Of a DNA stretch of 64,000 nucleotides, positions 49,888-61,800 are shown piece after piece (within the stretch, counting starts at the first letter, position 1; every line of letters starts with the position of its first letter). This DNA comes from Psococerastis gibbosa (lineage: Eukaryota > Arthropoda > Insecta > Psocodea > Psocidae). The stretch lies in the NCBI GenBank assembly GCA_963971405.1, contig OZ020488.1, forward strand, positions 41,708,888 through 41,772,887. The letters run 5' to 3'. The notes under the pieces were generated by a model. It was given only the letters and a program-made list of their open reading frames with translations, searched no databases and had not been told where the DNA came from. The position numbers were made by a program, and so were the translations under genes.

Positions 49888-52800
49888 GTGGGCTTTTTGT
49901 TCGCTGAAATCTCTACTTTCCGATGGTATAAAAAAACAATATACACTATTGTGCAAAATGTTCTTAAAAAATGCAAAAAATCAAATCGAAAAATGATGTC
50001 TTTAATATTTAAAATATAGTCCGGTCAATTTAGTCATTATTATTATTTATAAGTTTGTTAGCTGACATAGGTCACAGACCCTTTGAACCCTTTAGACATT
50101 GAGTTCATTTTTATTACATTACATTTTAACTATTGTATTAGTTCACATCAGTCCATTTGGTTAAGCCGGCAAGCTTTGCGAACCGCACTATGACTGGAAG
50201 CTTGCTGCTCTTAATTGTAGCGCTATCGGGGAATGCCTGTTCAAAACACGCCAACCTTTGCCGCCAGAACGCTGTGCAAACGGACAGGATATGCGCTGCA
50301 GTTTCTGGTTCGTCTCCGCACATTCTGCAAGAGACATCCCCGACAGTTGTTAAATGTGCTATGTGTGCACGGTATGGGCCATGTCCCGTCAGGAGAGAAA
50401 CTACTGCTCTGATTGCCGTTCTGCTTTCCCGTAACTTATGTACTCCATACTGTGGTTAGGGCTCTCTAATGTACAATTTTGAGTGCTTAAGATCTTCAGT
50501 TTTGTTCCAGTGTTCTGAGAACGACCTCCGTAGTTGCGTTAGTATTTGTCTTTTAACTGTCGCCGGTCCCAAAGGTAGAAAAGGTTCGTTTCCTATTGGG
50601 GGTCGGGATGAGCCAATTCTGGCTAGTTCGTCAGCCTCCTCGTTTCCGTGTATTCCCCTATGGCCAGGGATCCACACTAGAGTAATTTGTACGTCACTCT
50701 GCTCTTTGTGTAGCTCGCGGCATTCCTCTATCAGTCTCGACGTTATTGTGGCGCTGCTCAGAGCTTTTATGGCTGCTTGACTGTCTGAACATATAAAAAT
50801 TCGGGAGCCAAGACTTAATTGCATACAAATATCTAAAGCATGCCTTATTGCGTATACTTCCGCCTGAAACACTGAGACATGAGCCCCTAAGTGGATTGAT
50901 GCTTCGATTTGAGGACGAGCACAGTAGACTCCGGCACCTGCTAGGCCATTCATGAGGGATCCATCGGTGTAGATGACTGTTTCAGTTTCCCGGATGAAAG
51001 TAGGCACTCCCGCTGCCCAGTCTTCCCGCAAAGGTATCCTGGTATTGATGCAGTTGTCCGGGTTTATTACAGGGTTAATGTTGTCCTGCGGCATCTCCCC
51101 CAGTTCTCCAAAGTTCCACTCTGGTGGTCCCAGCCATGTACCTGAATGTTTCAGCCTCCAATACGCAAGCTGTGCCTGGTTCTGTATGTGGAGATGGAGT
51201 GGGGGTAAATCAAGAAGCACTTCAAGTGCTGCGGTTGGCGTGCTTCTTAGCGCTCCCGTAGCTCCTAAGCATATAAGCCTCTGCAGCTTTTGAAGTTGTT
51301 TTTGGACTGTGATGAGCCTCGTGCGCTTCCACCACACTATACATCCGTAAGTGACAACAGGCCTGACTACTGCAGTGTATAGCCATCTTGCTACACTTAC
51401 ATTAAGTCCCCACGTACTGCTGTATAAACGGCGCATGACAAATAGTACCTTTTGAGCTCTTTGTATAGCTTTTTCCAGGTGCGGCTTCCAGGACAATTTT
51501 TTATCCAATGTAACGCCGAGATACTTAACAGTGTTGGACAATTTTAATTCTCTTCCATCCATATTGATTGTTGGTACATTCTCGAATCTCCTTTTTGTGA
51601 ACAACACCACTTCTGTCTTCTCAGGATTGACATGCAGGCCTTTGCCCTTGCACCAGTCACTGACTATTTGTAGTGCCCTCTCCATTAGTTCACACATAAC
51701 GCTGATTGCCCAGCCAATAACAACAATGGTGACGTCGTCGGCATATGCTTGAATGTGAAAGCCTTTCTTTGTCAGCAGCTTGACTAGCTGATCCATTACG
51801 AGACACCATATTAGAGGAGACAGTACGCCACCCTGAGGACAGCCTCTAGCAGCTCGTACTGTTTGTTTGCTTTCTCCCCGTTTCGACGTAGCTGCCCTGT
51901 TCTGCAATAAAAAAGTCACCCAAACTATGATGAACTGTGGGAATCTTCCTTGCATGGCGTCAATTACAGCACTGAAGGACACATTATTGAAAGCCCCGCC
52001 TACATCTAAACAGGATAAAAGAGCCATTTCGTTATTCTCAGCAGCCTTGTAGAGCCGATATGTCAGAGAGTGCAGTGCAGTCTCCGTGGATTTTCCTACT
52101 TGATAGGCATGTTGCATAGGATGAAGAGGCTGTGTGGTATGTAGCCTACTTCTCATGTACCAGTCAACCAAACGCTCCATTGTTTTCAGAAGGAAGGAGC
52201 TCAGAGTTATGGGCCTGTATGAACTAGGCAACGAATAGTCTGACTTCCCTGTCTTAGGTATAAAAACCACTTCTACCTCTTGCCATGACTTGGGAACATA
52301 TGCAAGCCGTAGTGAAGCTCGATATAAGCTACATAATATCGGAGCTAATGAGTCAATACCATATTGTAGCATAGCTGGTATTACGCCATCCGGTCCTGGA
52401 GACTTGAATTTTTTAAATTTGCGTACCGCTGCTTTTACTCTACCTTCTGACACAATTTCGTTTATTTCTTCATCAGTTGGTATCGGGTGTCCAGAGTCAA
52501 AAGATTCTACTTCTGTTCCTATTTGTAGGGCACCTGGAAAATGAGTGCTAATTAGTAGTTGCAAAGCTTTTTCGTCATTTTCAGTATATTCACCGTCCGG
52601 TTCCAGTAGATCACAATTGCCAATAGTGGGTACTTTTAGCAGGCATTTTTGTAGTCTCGATGCTTCGGGTAGGCTATTAATCTCACTGGAAAATTTTCGA
52701 AATGAGTCCCTGCGCGCTATTTCTATGTCTTTTTTATATTCATTTCTCGCTTTCTTATAGGCTTCGATATCATCATTCTTCATTGATAGTTTTTTCCTAT

Positions 52801-55800
52801 TATATAAACGATTTACTAGAGTCTTCTTGCGATCTAATTTAACATTCCACCAAATTGGTTTAGAGATACCTTTAACAGTCACCGCTTCACAATTGGCAGT
52901 ATAAGATTCTAATATAATGTTACTCAATTTGTCTGTTAGTAAATCCAGCTCCGCCTTTGTATTTGGTTCGAGGGCTTGGATTTGAGACAGATTCCTCGTT
53001 AATTCCTCCTTGTAGCTACTCCAATCAGCTTTTCTTGGGTTAACTATTCGGATTCCCGGTTTTCTGGGTCCCTGGTCTATTGTAAACTGGATGTGTTTAT
53101 GATCAGAAAGGGAAACATCGGCAGAAACTCGCCAATTGTTGATTGCTTCGAGCAATGCGTTCGACACTATCGTAAGATCCAAAACCTCCGTTCTTATAAT
53201 ATTTTCGAATGTTGGTCTGTTTCCCCTATTTGCTGTATAAAGATTATTGCTAATTAAGAAATCCATTAAGTTTTCTCCCCTAGTATTAATGTCCGAACTG
53301 CCCCAATAGGTGTGATGGGCGTTGGCGTCACAGCATAGCAATAAAGGTAGAGCTTTCTGCGCACAATACTGCACAATCTTTCTTACATTGTCCGGGGGAG
53401 GATTATCTCCTTGTTCGTGAGGGAAGTAAGCTGACGCCATCACCATTGGGGTGCCATCCTCCCTGGTAATTGTGACTGCAGCCAAGTCCCGGTGCAAAAA
53501 CCCGGTTAGAGCTGTAACGGGAATATTTGATAAGATAATTGCTCTTGGTCTCGCTGCAGTTGTACAGTACACTGTGGCTCCTCTATGTGAGCCTAGGCCA
53601 AGAAGTTTTCCTTCGGAACTTAACCATGGCTCTTGTATCATAGCCATATCAACCTTACTGTCAGCCATTTTATGCAGTAAAACGCCAGTCGCAGCTTTTG
53701 AGTGCTGCAGGTTCGCTTGTAGGACACTAGTCATTATTACTTTTACCAGAAATGGGTCATTGTTGAGAGTGTGGCTCGCCTTTTGTCGGCGCTTCTTCCG
53801 GCTTACCACCAGGGTTAGCTTCCATCGGTTCTGAATAAGAGCTTGTTGCACTCAACGGTAACGAGTTCGATCTTTCTCTTCCGAAGAAATGGGTAATCTT
53901 CCCATTTTCCACCACCTTCGCATTTTTGTTGCTAGGCCTGGACTTCTCAGGCGTTCGCATTAATCTCCTGGTTGAGATGAAAGGGCTATTTGCTACACTT
54001 CCAAGAGGAGCGCCCTTTTTTGCACTATCAGCGTTTATTGCTGACGTCGGGCTTTCTCCCGGGTTTTGAGAAAGCGGCTTCCTTTTTAGGTTTTCAGTAT
54101 GGTCATTTGATTGTGCAGGTCGACCTGTTCCGCCGCCTGAAGTCATCTTCCCGTTTTCCTTGATATTGTCAGCAGTCTTGTTTTTGACCTTGTTTCTGAC
54201 CGACTTAGTAGTATTAGCACCTTGCTTGGAATACGGTTGAGATGTATTCGCTGTCCCATTATTGGCTGTTTCTTTCATCTTAGCTTTTGACTGTTTTCTC
54301 CTTTCAATTAATTCAGCGATGGGTGTAAAGCAGGCTCGACAGGTAGACCATTGAGGTTTATTTTCCACGTCTTTTAGAAGTTTTTCAACTGATTCATTAA
54401 CCCCGACTAGGAAGCGAATCCCATGAGGTTCTTCGTGTCTCGTGAAAATCTTCCAGCTGTGCACTTCTAGCAAAGGGTTCTGTCTTTCAAGACGGTTCAT
54501 AATTTCTTCGTTTGGGAATTTTTTCCTTCCAGGCAGCCATAGCAGACCCTTTTTTAGTTTGGGCAGGTCACTCGCAAGAATGGCTTTAATTTCCACATCT
54601 TTCCACACATTCAATGATGGGGCCTTTTTAATTAGCCAGTCGCGGCTTTCCACGTTAGCAGCTTGTATTGCTATAAATTGTTCTCGACAAGATGTGGAAA
54701 TAAATGTCGGCATGAAATCGTTGGTATTAATCTCGTAAAGAGCATCGCCGATGGCGTCCAGGAAGTCCAACTTCCATTCTTCATTAAAAACCCTGTAGGG
54801 TTCGGTATATACGAGCACTTGATGCTCTGTCTTCGTTTTTAGCTTCTCGGCGAAGCTTGGGCTAGGAAACCCAGTTGCCTGTGACACGTCAGACATATTC
54901 CTTAATTCTTCCATCATAAACGCCCCGGGGGGCCCATCCACGCCCTGTTAAGAGCCTACTGATCACTCGAAGTTGGAGTTCCCTTCACCAGCATCGAGTC
55001 GACCTTCACGCTCATGGGGTATCCAAATACAACGTCCTACGCAGCGCAGAAACCCACCACGTGACCTCGGATGATCCCCCTGTTAGCATGTTACGCATTC
55101 GCATTAGGCTTTCGCCTATCCACAGCACGGTCCTACCCGGTCGTCAACCGGCAGTGCTGTCGCTCAGGATTTTACACTGCATGATAGAACAGCTAGGATG
55201 GTTGACTAGACCACCCCGGGTTCCTGTACTATACAGCGGCCTGGTGTGTCACCCCAGTTTTTCATCTGTACCCTCGCTTTAGGTCCTCTGCGCTGAATGA
55301 GCGTTCCAGTCTACTCGGGCCAGTTCCGTTCACTCTTTCCCCCTTATGATCAGCATCTACTGCTTTTCTGTCGGGGTGTGCTCCCTTAGCCTCTTGCCTC
55401 AAGTTATTTAAAGGCGCCAAAGACCCGCCTTTCGCCCCTCTTCCGTCTGCCACTCTAAAGTGCCCGGGACCCACGACGAGGAAGTGGAAGTTGGACTTGC
55501 CAACCAGAGCTGCTAGAGTCAGATGAGCATTTCTCAGGATTTTTGTGCCACAAAGATTGAGACAGTCTTTGCAGCTCCTGAGACTCATAGTTGGCCTTCG
55601 GATCCCTCAATTTAGTCATCAAAAATTACAATAATTCGCATCTAATATTGTACTAAAATATCATTCGATTTTATTGTTTTTACGTTATGTAACGTTAAAG
55701 TGTTAAACATACTATTTAAGAACTATTTTTATTGACACAGATATAAATATAGGGATAAGATAAACTAAATTGATCCGACTATGTTTTAAATATTAGAGAC

Positions 55801-58800
55801 ATCATTTTTCGATTTGGTTTTTTGCATTTTTTAAGAAAATTTTGCACAATAATGTTGCATATAATGTGTATTGTTCTTTATACCATCGGAAAGTAGAGAT
55901 TTCAACGAACAAAAAGCCCACCAATTTTTTTACAAAAATGGACATTTTGACGTGAGATTTTTCGATTGAAAATTAGGGTGCTTTTTCCATGTATAGTCAA
56001 AATTAGTTGGAAAAAATTAAGATTTTAAATAAATAAAATTACAGTGTATTTATAATTTAAAAAAGTAAGTTTTCCTCAATTTTCACGTAAAAAATATTTT
56101 TTTTTTTTGTGGAAGTTAAAAATAAAAAAACCAAAACCTTGGTTTTTGGCATTTTTCTCATAAAATTTCAGGTTATGTGAAAAAAGTGTAATCATTAAAG
56201 TTGTACATCTTATTATCTACCTTTTTGCTATTTGACGTTTTTCCATAGAACTTGTAGTTTAGTCGGAAATGAAGATGTACCGTATTTCACCCTTAAAAAC
56301 CACCCCTACCTGCCTCCCGAACTCAGATCGCCCGTAATTTATTTTTTCTTTAATGTCAGTCATATTATCTTCCATTTACAATCTACTATAATTTAATGTT
56401 TTTTTTTCACCATTTTCCAGGGGATCTACCCTGGGCTATAGTTGAGTTGAGAAGGTCTTTGGCCCTAACTCCGCTAGTGTGGTCTCAGCTAAAAATAAAG
56501 TCGTTATATTTATTTATAAACGATGGAACAGACGACAAGATGTTTCAAAAAACGTTTATAATGCCAATTTATAGTTAATAATAATAATGGTATTGTGTAC
56601 CCGACCACGACCAGGTTTTACATTTACACTGAAGTAAGTGGATCAACGAGTACTCGGTTCGAATTTTTCTCAGTGCGTGTTGATCGAACTTCAGTGTAAA
56701 ATCTGGTCGCTGTCGGCCTCGTGGCCGATCAGCAGAATAGTGGGTGTATGTCCTTCATACCTTGTTTTTTTTCAGGCTGGGCGCATGTCGTGAAATTAGC
56801 AGTAATTGATTGTTCAGTAGATGAAAACTCGCCAACGTGTAGGGACTACGACATAATGGGGTACCCCACCCTTAAATTCTTTCCCGCCCTTTCCCCTCCC
56901 TCGTCGTCTGGAATTGAGCTAGAACTACCGCACGGGTCGAAACCGCCGGACATAGCCAGATCCATTGTTGGAATTCTCCGTAAGGTAAGTACAGTTTTTT
57001 TTTCTTTTAAACCTATTACAAGGGGTGTTGTTATGTGAAGAACCAGTAGAATCCGGGCTAACCAGTGACCGAGGTGCAACCTTTGAAGTCTACGCAGCGC
57101 CACTGAAGATGTCGACCGCAGATGTTGATGAAACGTTTGGAAGTTCACTTTCATTTCGATCACTGCCCGGATTCTACTGGCTCTTCATTCGACTCCGGCC
57201 GTGAAAGCCTTTGCAGTTACATAGTTATTGTTATAGTTGAACTTATAGTTGAAATAGTTATAGTTCAACTTATAGTTGAATTGGATCTGGCGTCATTAAG
57301 TCATTACGTCATAGGTTTGGGTGGACTGGCGTGGACCATAAAGCCTTGTTCTCACGGCGCGTGGGCTCACCAGATCACACCCCAAACCTCACACCCTGAC
57401 TATGTGCTTTATTTTATTATAAATAAATAAAATAATAATGATTTTTTTGTTCTATTACTGAGCCAACCTAGCGGAGTTAGGGCTATAAAGCCCTCTCTTA
57501 CACTCAACTAGGAAAGCCCGGGACCACCTGCTTTAGATGCCCTCCGAAGCATGGCCAGAAAATTTAACTAGTGTAGGACTCGAATCGACTTCGATGGCCA
57601 GGTGGTAAAGTACTTGCACTTGTGCGAGTCTTTGCATGCAATGCGATCGGAGATGTGTCGTAACTCAACACGGGTACTAATCTATAGAGGCGACTGAAGA
57701 GGTCAATCGGATACATTCATTAAATTGTTTGTATGCGATTAATTTTTTTTTTTTTTTAAAAGTCCATTCCACTACTCTACATGTCTTGACATTATATACA
57801 GTATACAATGCAGAGGGAAGAGCTTCGTCTCCAGTCCAGGAGAGGTTTCCTTAGCAATGTCCCTCTGGAGCCTCCAGCCTGGTACCCTCTACGGCCGCCT
57901 CAAACGACAGGTACCAATCTCGACTGGCGGACATGGGCGACCCTAAACCAAATACGCTCTGGTGCGGCCCGTACGAAGACCAACAGGGCTAGATGGGGTC
58001 AGCTCGATGAAAATGACACCCTCTGCGCATGCGGCCAGCGCCAAGATTTAGAACATCTGTTCCTGTGCAGCCTTTGCCCCCACCGCTGCACACCTGAAGA
58101 CCTGTGGGAGGCCAATGTGGCGGCTATGAATTTCGCCCAGTTTTGGACGCGCTTGGACACGAAAAAGTAAAGTAATACATACTACTGTATTATGTGACTT
58201 TACTTTACTGCAAGTGCTATCGAATCTGGACTTAAATCTGTTAATGGTACTAATATAATATATTTATTATTATAATTCTTTTGCAGGAGCAACTGGAAGG
58301 GCGCGGCATGAACTGGCCAAACTTGAACCCATTCCGCAGCAGTGATTTAGGTAGCCTGACCAGTGGACCTGCGCGATATACCTTTATTGTGTTCGAGGAG
58401 GAAAATAGCGCCATTGGCACTCAGCTTATTTTAGACTTATCTGGTGTGGAGGGAGTACAAGTTCGGACGGCGCTACGGGATAACGAGGTGCGTATAATTT
58501 GTAATAAAGGAAAAAAGCATTGCGGAAATATTATAACTCAATGACCGTCCCATAAACTTGCTAACTATCAGACCAGCAAGTGTCAGCACATTCTGACAGG
58601 TTTTTTGGCAATCTCTATCGGTCATTGAGACCTTCGAACGTAGCAACAGCAGTAGCGGGATGCATAGCGTTCGTATTCTTCACTTTGACAATCTGCTCCA
58701 AGTCAGATTCCAATAAGAAGAAGCACTGTCTTTCCACAAGCTATACCGATGGCTATGTGAGACAACTTACTTTTAATACAGCAGGGGAGTGGGGGGGGGG

Positions 58801-61800
58801 GGGGGGGTCGGCGGTCGGTACGGCGTTGACGCTTCCACAGCTCTCTGTTGAGGCCTGAGGGCGTCTTGACCGGAGAGGAAGAGTTCCGCCATATCTGCCT
58901 GGATCTTCTTTCATAACGTCAGATTTCCAGTCTTCAGTTTCCTGGGGCCACAATTTATAGCCCTCGGGCTTCGTTAGTTTAGTGGTAGGGTGTCGAGTTG
59001 CTACTCACGTGTCGTAGCTCGGCACTTATTACGTATTGATGCGACTGAAGAGGTTATTCGGATACATTCATTTAATTGCTTGTAGTAGTTATTTAAAAAT
59101 ATCTCCTTTTTGAGGAGATGAACCTCGTCCCGCCTCAGGATATACCCATACCGCAACAGTCGTTTTTCCCTAAATGTCAACCTTACCGATTTTTTTTTTC
59201 TCAAATTTTTCAGGTTTTAGCAAGAACAATGGGAATTCGGACGTTTCCGAGCATAGTCCACGTATCCCACGGGGATGATCATGCAGAGCTTCTGCACCCG
59301 GAGGAACCCACAAGAGAAAGCTACCGGGAGGCTGTAATTGCGTACCTGGAGGCGAAGGGCTTGACGGTTGCCAAGCCCGAAACCCCGTTGACAGTCAGTG
59401 AGCCGCCCATGCCTGACATGGCCCAGCTGATGCAGCTGCACAATGCCAAGCAGCAGCTCAAAGCTATCAAGGACCAAGGCGATATTGTGTTCCTGGCAGA
59501 CCTGGAAAGTGCTCTCAGATATATGTTGTTACATGAAGTGCCTTCAAGAAAGGTTAGTTTAAAAAATCTCATGTAGGTAGTTAGCACCCGAGAACAAAAA
59601 TGTTAATGATAGGCTATGAGGTGTCCGAATGCATAGCCATGAGAGGGGGATAAGTCCCCCCCCCCTAAAGATTTGACGAGTTAACACTAGAAAGAATTCT
59701 GTTTTCTTTGATGAATTTACACAATACAAAAAAGTGCGTGGAATTTGAAATAAACATAATAAATCAGATTTTAATGTTTATATATATATATTTTTTTAAT
59801 TATACGCGCGAACAGCAATCGATTTAATCGAACTGGTGCATCTTTCCCCGCCCTCACCCCCTCCTGGATCCAATCCTATCTACGCTTGTGATGTAAGTGG
59901 TAACACGATGCCCTGGCAAGGCATAGATCATGGGTTCGAATCCCAAGTCGAATTTTCTTGATTGATTCGCTTATTTCTACTTACAGTACTGAAAAAAGAC
60001 CATTTTCTTTAAACTTTATTAACTGTATTATTTATTATCGCATGGTCCAAATGAATTTGGTTGATTGGGGTACTGCCAGGGGCGTCACCCTATATTTGTC
60101 AGAGGGAGGGGACAAGGCAATTATTAAGTATTTATTTAAACTAGGTTATAATATTTTCCTCGTTAGTCAGTCTTCTTTTTCAATCCCCAAATGACGCCTC
60201 TGAGTGCCGTTTGGGTATAATTTTTTAATTTAGAGTTTAATTATAGCTCACAGCGTATGCAACAGTTATTCGTATACATTGCTTTCACTAAATTCAATAC
60301 AATTATAAGTAGTAAAATAATAAGTCAGGGCATGTAGAATAGTCGTACAGACTCCAACTTTCATCCGAAAGGTTGCTAGTTCAAGTCCCACACTGGTTTC
60401 GGAGGGCATATAAAGCAGGCGGTCCCGAGTCTTCCTAGTTGAGTGTAAGAGAGGACTTTATAGCCCTAACTCCGCTAGGTTGGCTTAGTAATAGAACAAA
60501 AAAGTCAATATTTATTTATTTAATTAGTTATTTAAGGCACAGAATGACCGCTCAAATAATTTTTGTTTCCTTAAAGGTGATTAAAGGAGAAGAATTGGCA
60601 GCCCTGAAGAAGCTGCTAGACGTTTTGGCCAAGTACTTCCCGGCGGGCGAAGCAGGAATTGCCTTTCTGCGGGAGCTCAAGGACAGAGTCAGGGGGTCGG
60701 GGGATGAAATTCGCGGTGTAAGGTAAAGCAACACATCCTTCCAGCAGTGGCGTAGCCAGAAATTGTTTTGGGGGGTCCAGTTTTCATGCCACATCAATAC
60801 ATAAAGTTTGCCCGTTTACGATAGGTTTTCGAATGGGGTGGTGTTTCATTTGGCGCTCCCCCCCCCCCCCCCCCGCGTATTTTTGTAAAATAATAGAAAA
60901 AGAAAAATAGGAAAGCCGTCCTCATGGACGTACGCACCTTCTAATTAGGGGCATGATCTTAATTTCCCCACCCGGAGTCGGGAGGTTGAAGGGGGCCCGG
61001 GGTCTCCCCCGGGGAAGGTTTTTGAAAAAAAAATAGGCCTGAAGTTGTGGAGTTATACACATTTTGATGTATATACATCTTGTAACCTATTCTAATAATG
61101 TTTAGGTTTTACAGCCGAAGAATAGTTAGGCTCATATTTTACACACGAAGAATATTACAGCTAACAAGGGGGACCCGGGGGGTACCGTGGGGAATGTTTT
61201 TTTAAAAGATAGGCCTGAAATAGTTTGTCGGCAAAAAATTTTGGTTTTGCAGACAATAACATTATTAACAAAACTGGAAACAGGGGGACCGGGGTCTCCC
61301 CGGGAATTTGTTTTAAAATAAATATCTGAAAAATTTTCTGTTTCGCTAAGTTTTGGGGGGGGGGTCCGGACCCCGCTGCCCCCCCCCCCTTGGCTATGCC
61401 ACTGCCTCCCAGTCCTGTTTAGCGGAAGCTCGACGCTATGTAATGCTGATGCCTGTTACATTGTGTCAATGGTAAAACCTTACCATTATCACATTGTCCG
61501 TTATCTCTTGTAGCTGGGATATGTTGTCATCGAGGGCGTGCACCTATTTGCCAACGGCCAAAACTTCATCCGCAAACAACCAATAATGTCTGAAAGTCCT
61601 TAGGGTTGTTAGCATTGGCCAAGGTTCAATGGACCACTTCACGTCCATAAAACTTCTTTTGGATGTTAGGCAACCATTTTATCCATAGAGCTGTGTAAGC
61701 ATGGGTGTGCCAGGAACATGTTTTACTTTTACTTCTGTTACATGCTATTTTCTTTTTCTTTTTTACAAATGAGATGGATCGCGTACATGCCATTCAATGG

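Larger units (their letters stand above)
50038..55606 (-). mobile_element. Near full-length RNase H-bearing non-LTR retrotransposon (I/LOA/R1-like group)
   Basis: An antisense insertion in QSOX intron 1. The 13-bp target duplication TCAATTTAGTCAT is at 50025-50037 and 55607-55619. The 3' end, at low coordinates, carries a short (TAA)-type simple tail, as in I and LOA clade elements. Order 5' to 3' on the minus strand: small upstream ORF, ORF1, ORF2 with endonuclease, reverse transcriptase, RNase H and a C-terminal Cys/His motif. The long reading frames and near-identical target duplications suggest a recent insertion. The clade is inferred from the domain order, not from a tree. Confidence 0.92.
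49788..55997. mobile_element. Long inverted-repeat element split by the retrotransposon
   Basis: The arm at 49788-50033 is the inverted complement of the arm at about 55768-55997. Both outer ends read ACTATACATGG and the arms share the block with CTCACGTCAAAATG. Removing the LINE and one target duplication leaves an element of about 630 bp, with arms of about 230-245 bp and a short spacer (55620-55767). The left arm carries an A-run of roughly 30 where the right arm has seven. No transposase is seen; TA at each outer end could be a target duplication. It is probably a non-autonomous DNA element. Confidence 0.8.

Noticed and set aside
58580..58858. 92-codon ORF ending in a poly-Gly run
   Set aside because: It lies within QSOX intron 3, the Gly run comes from a G homopolymer, and no family is recognised.
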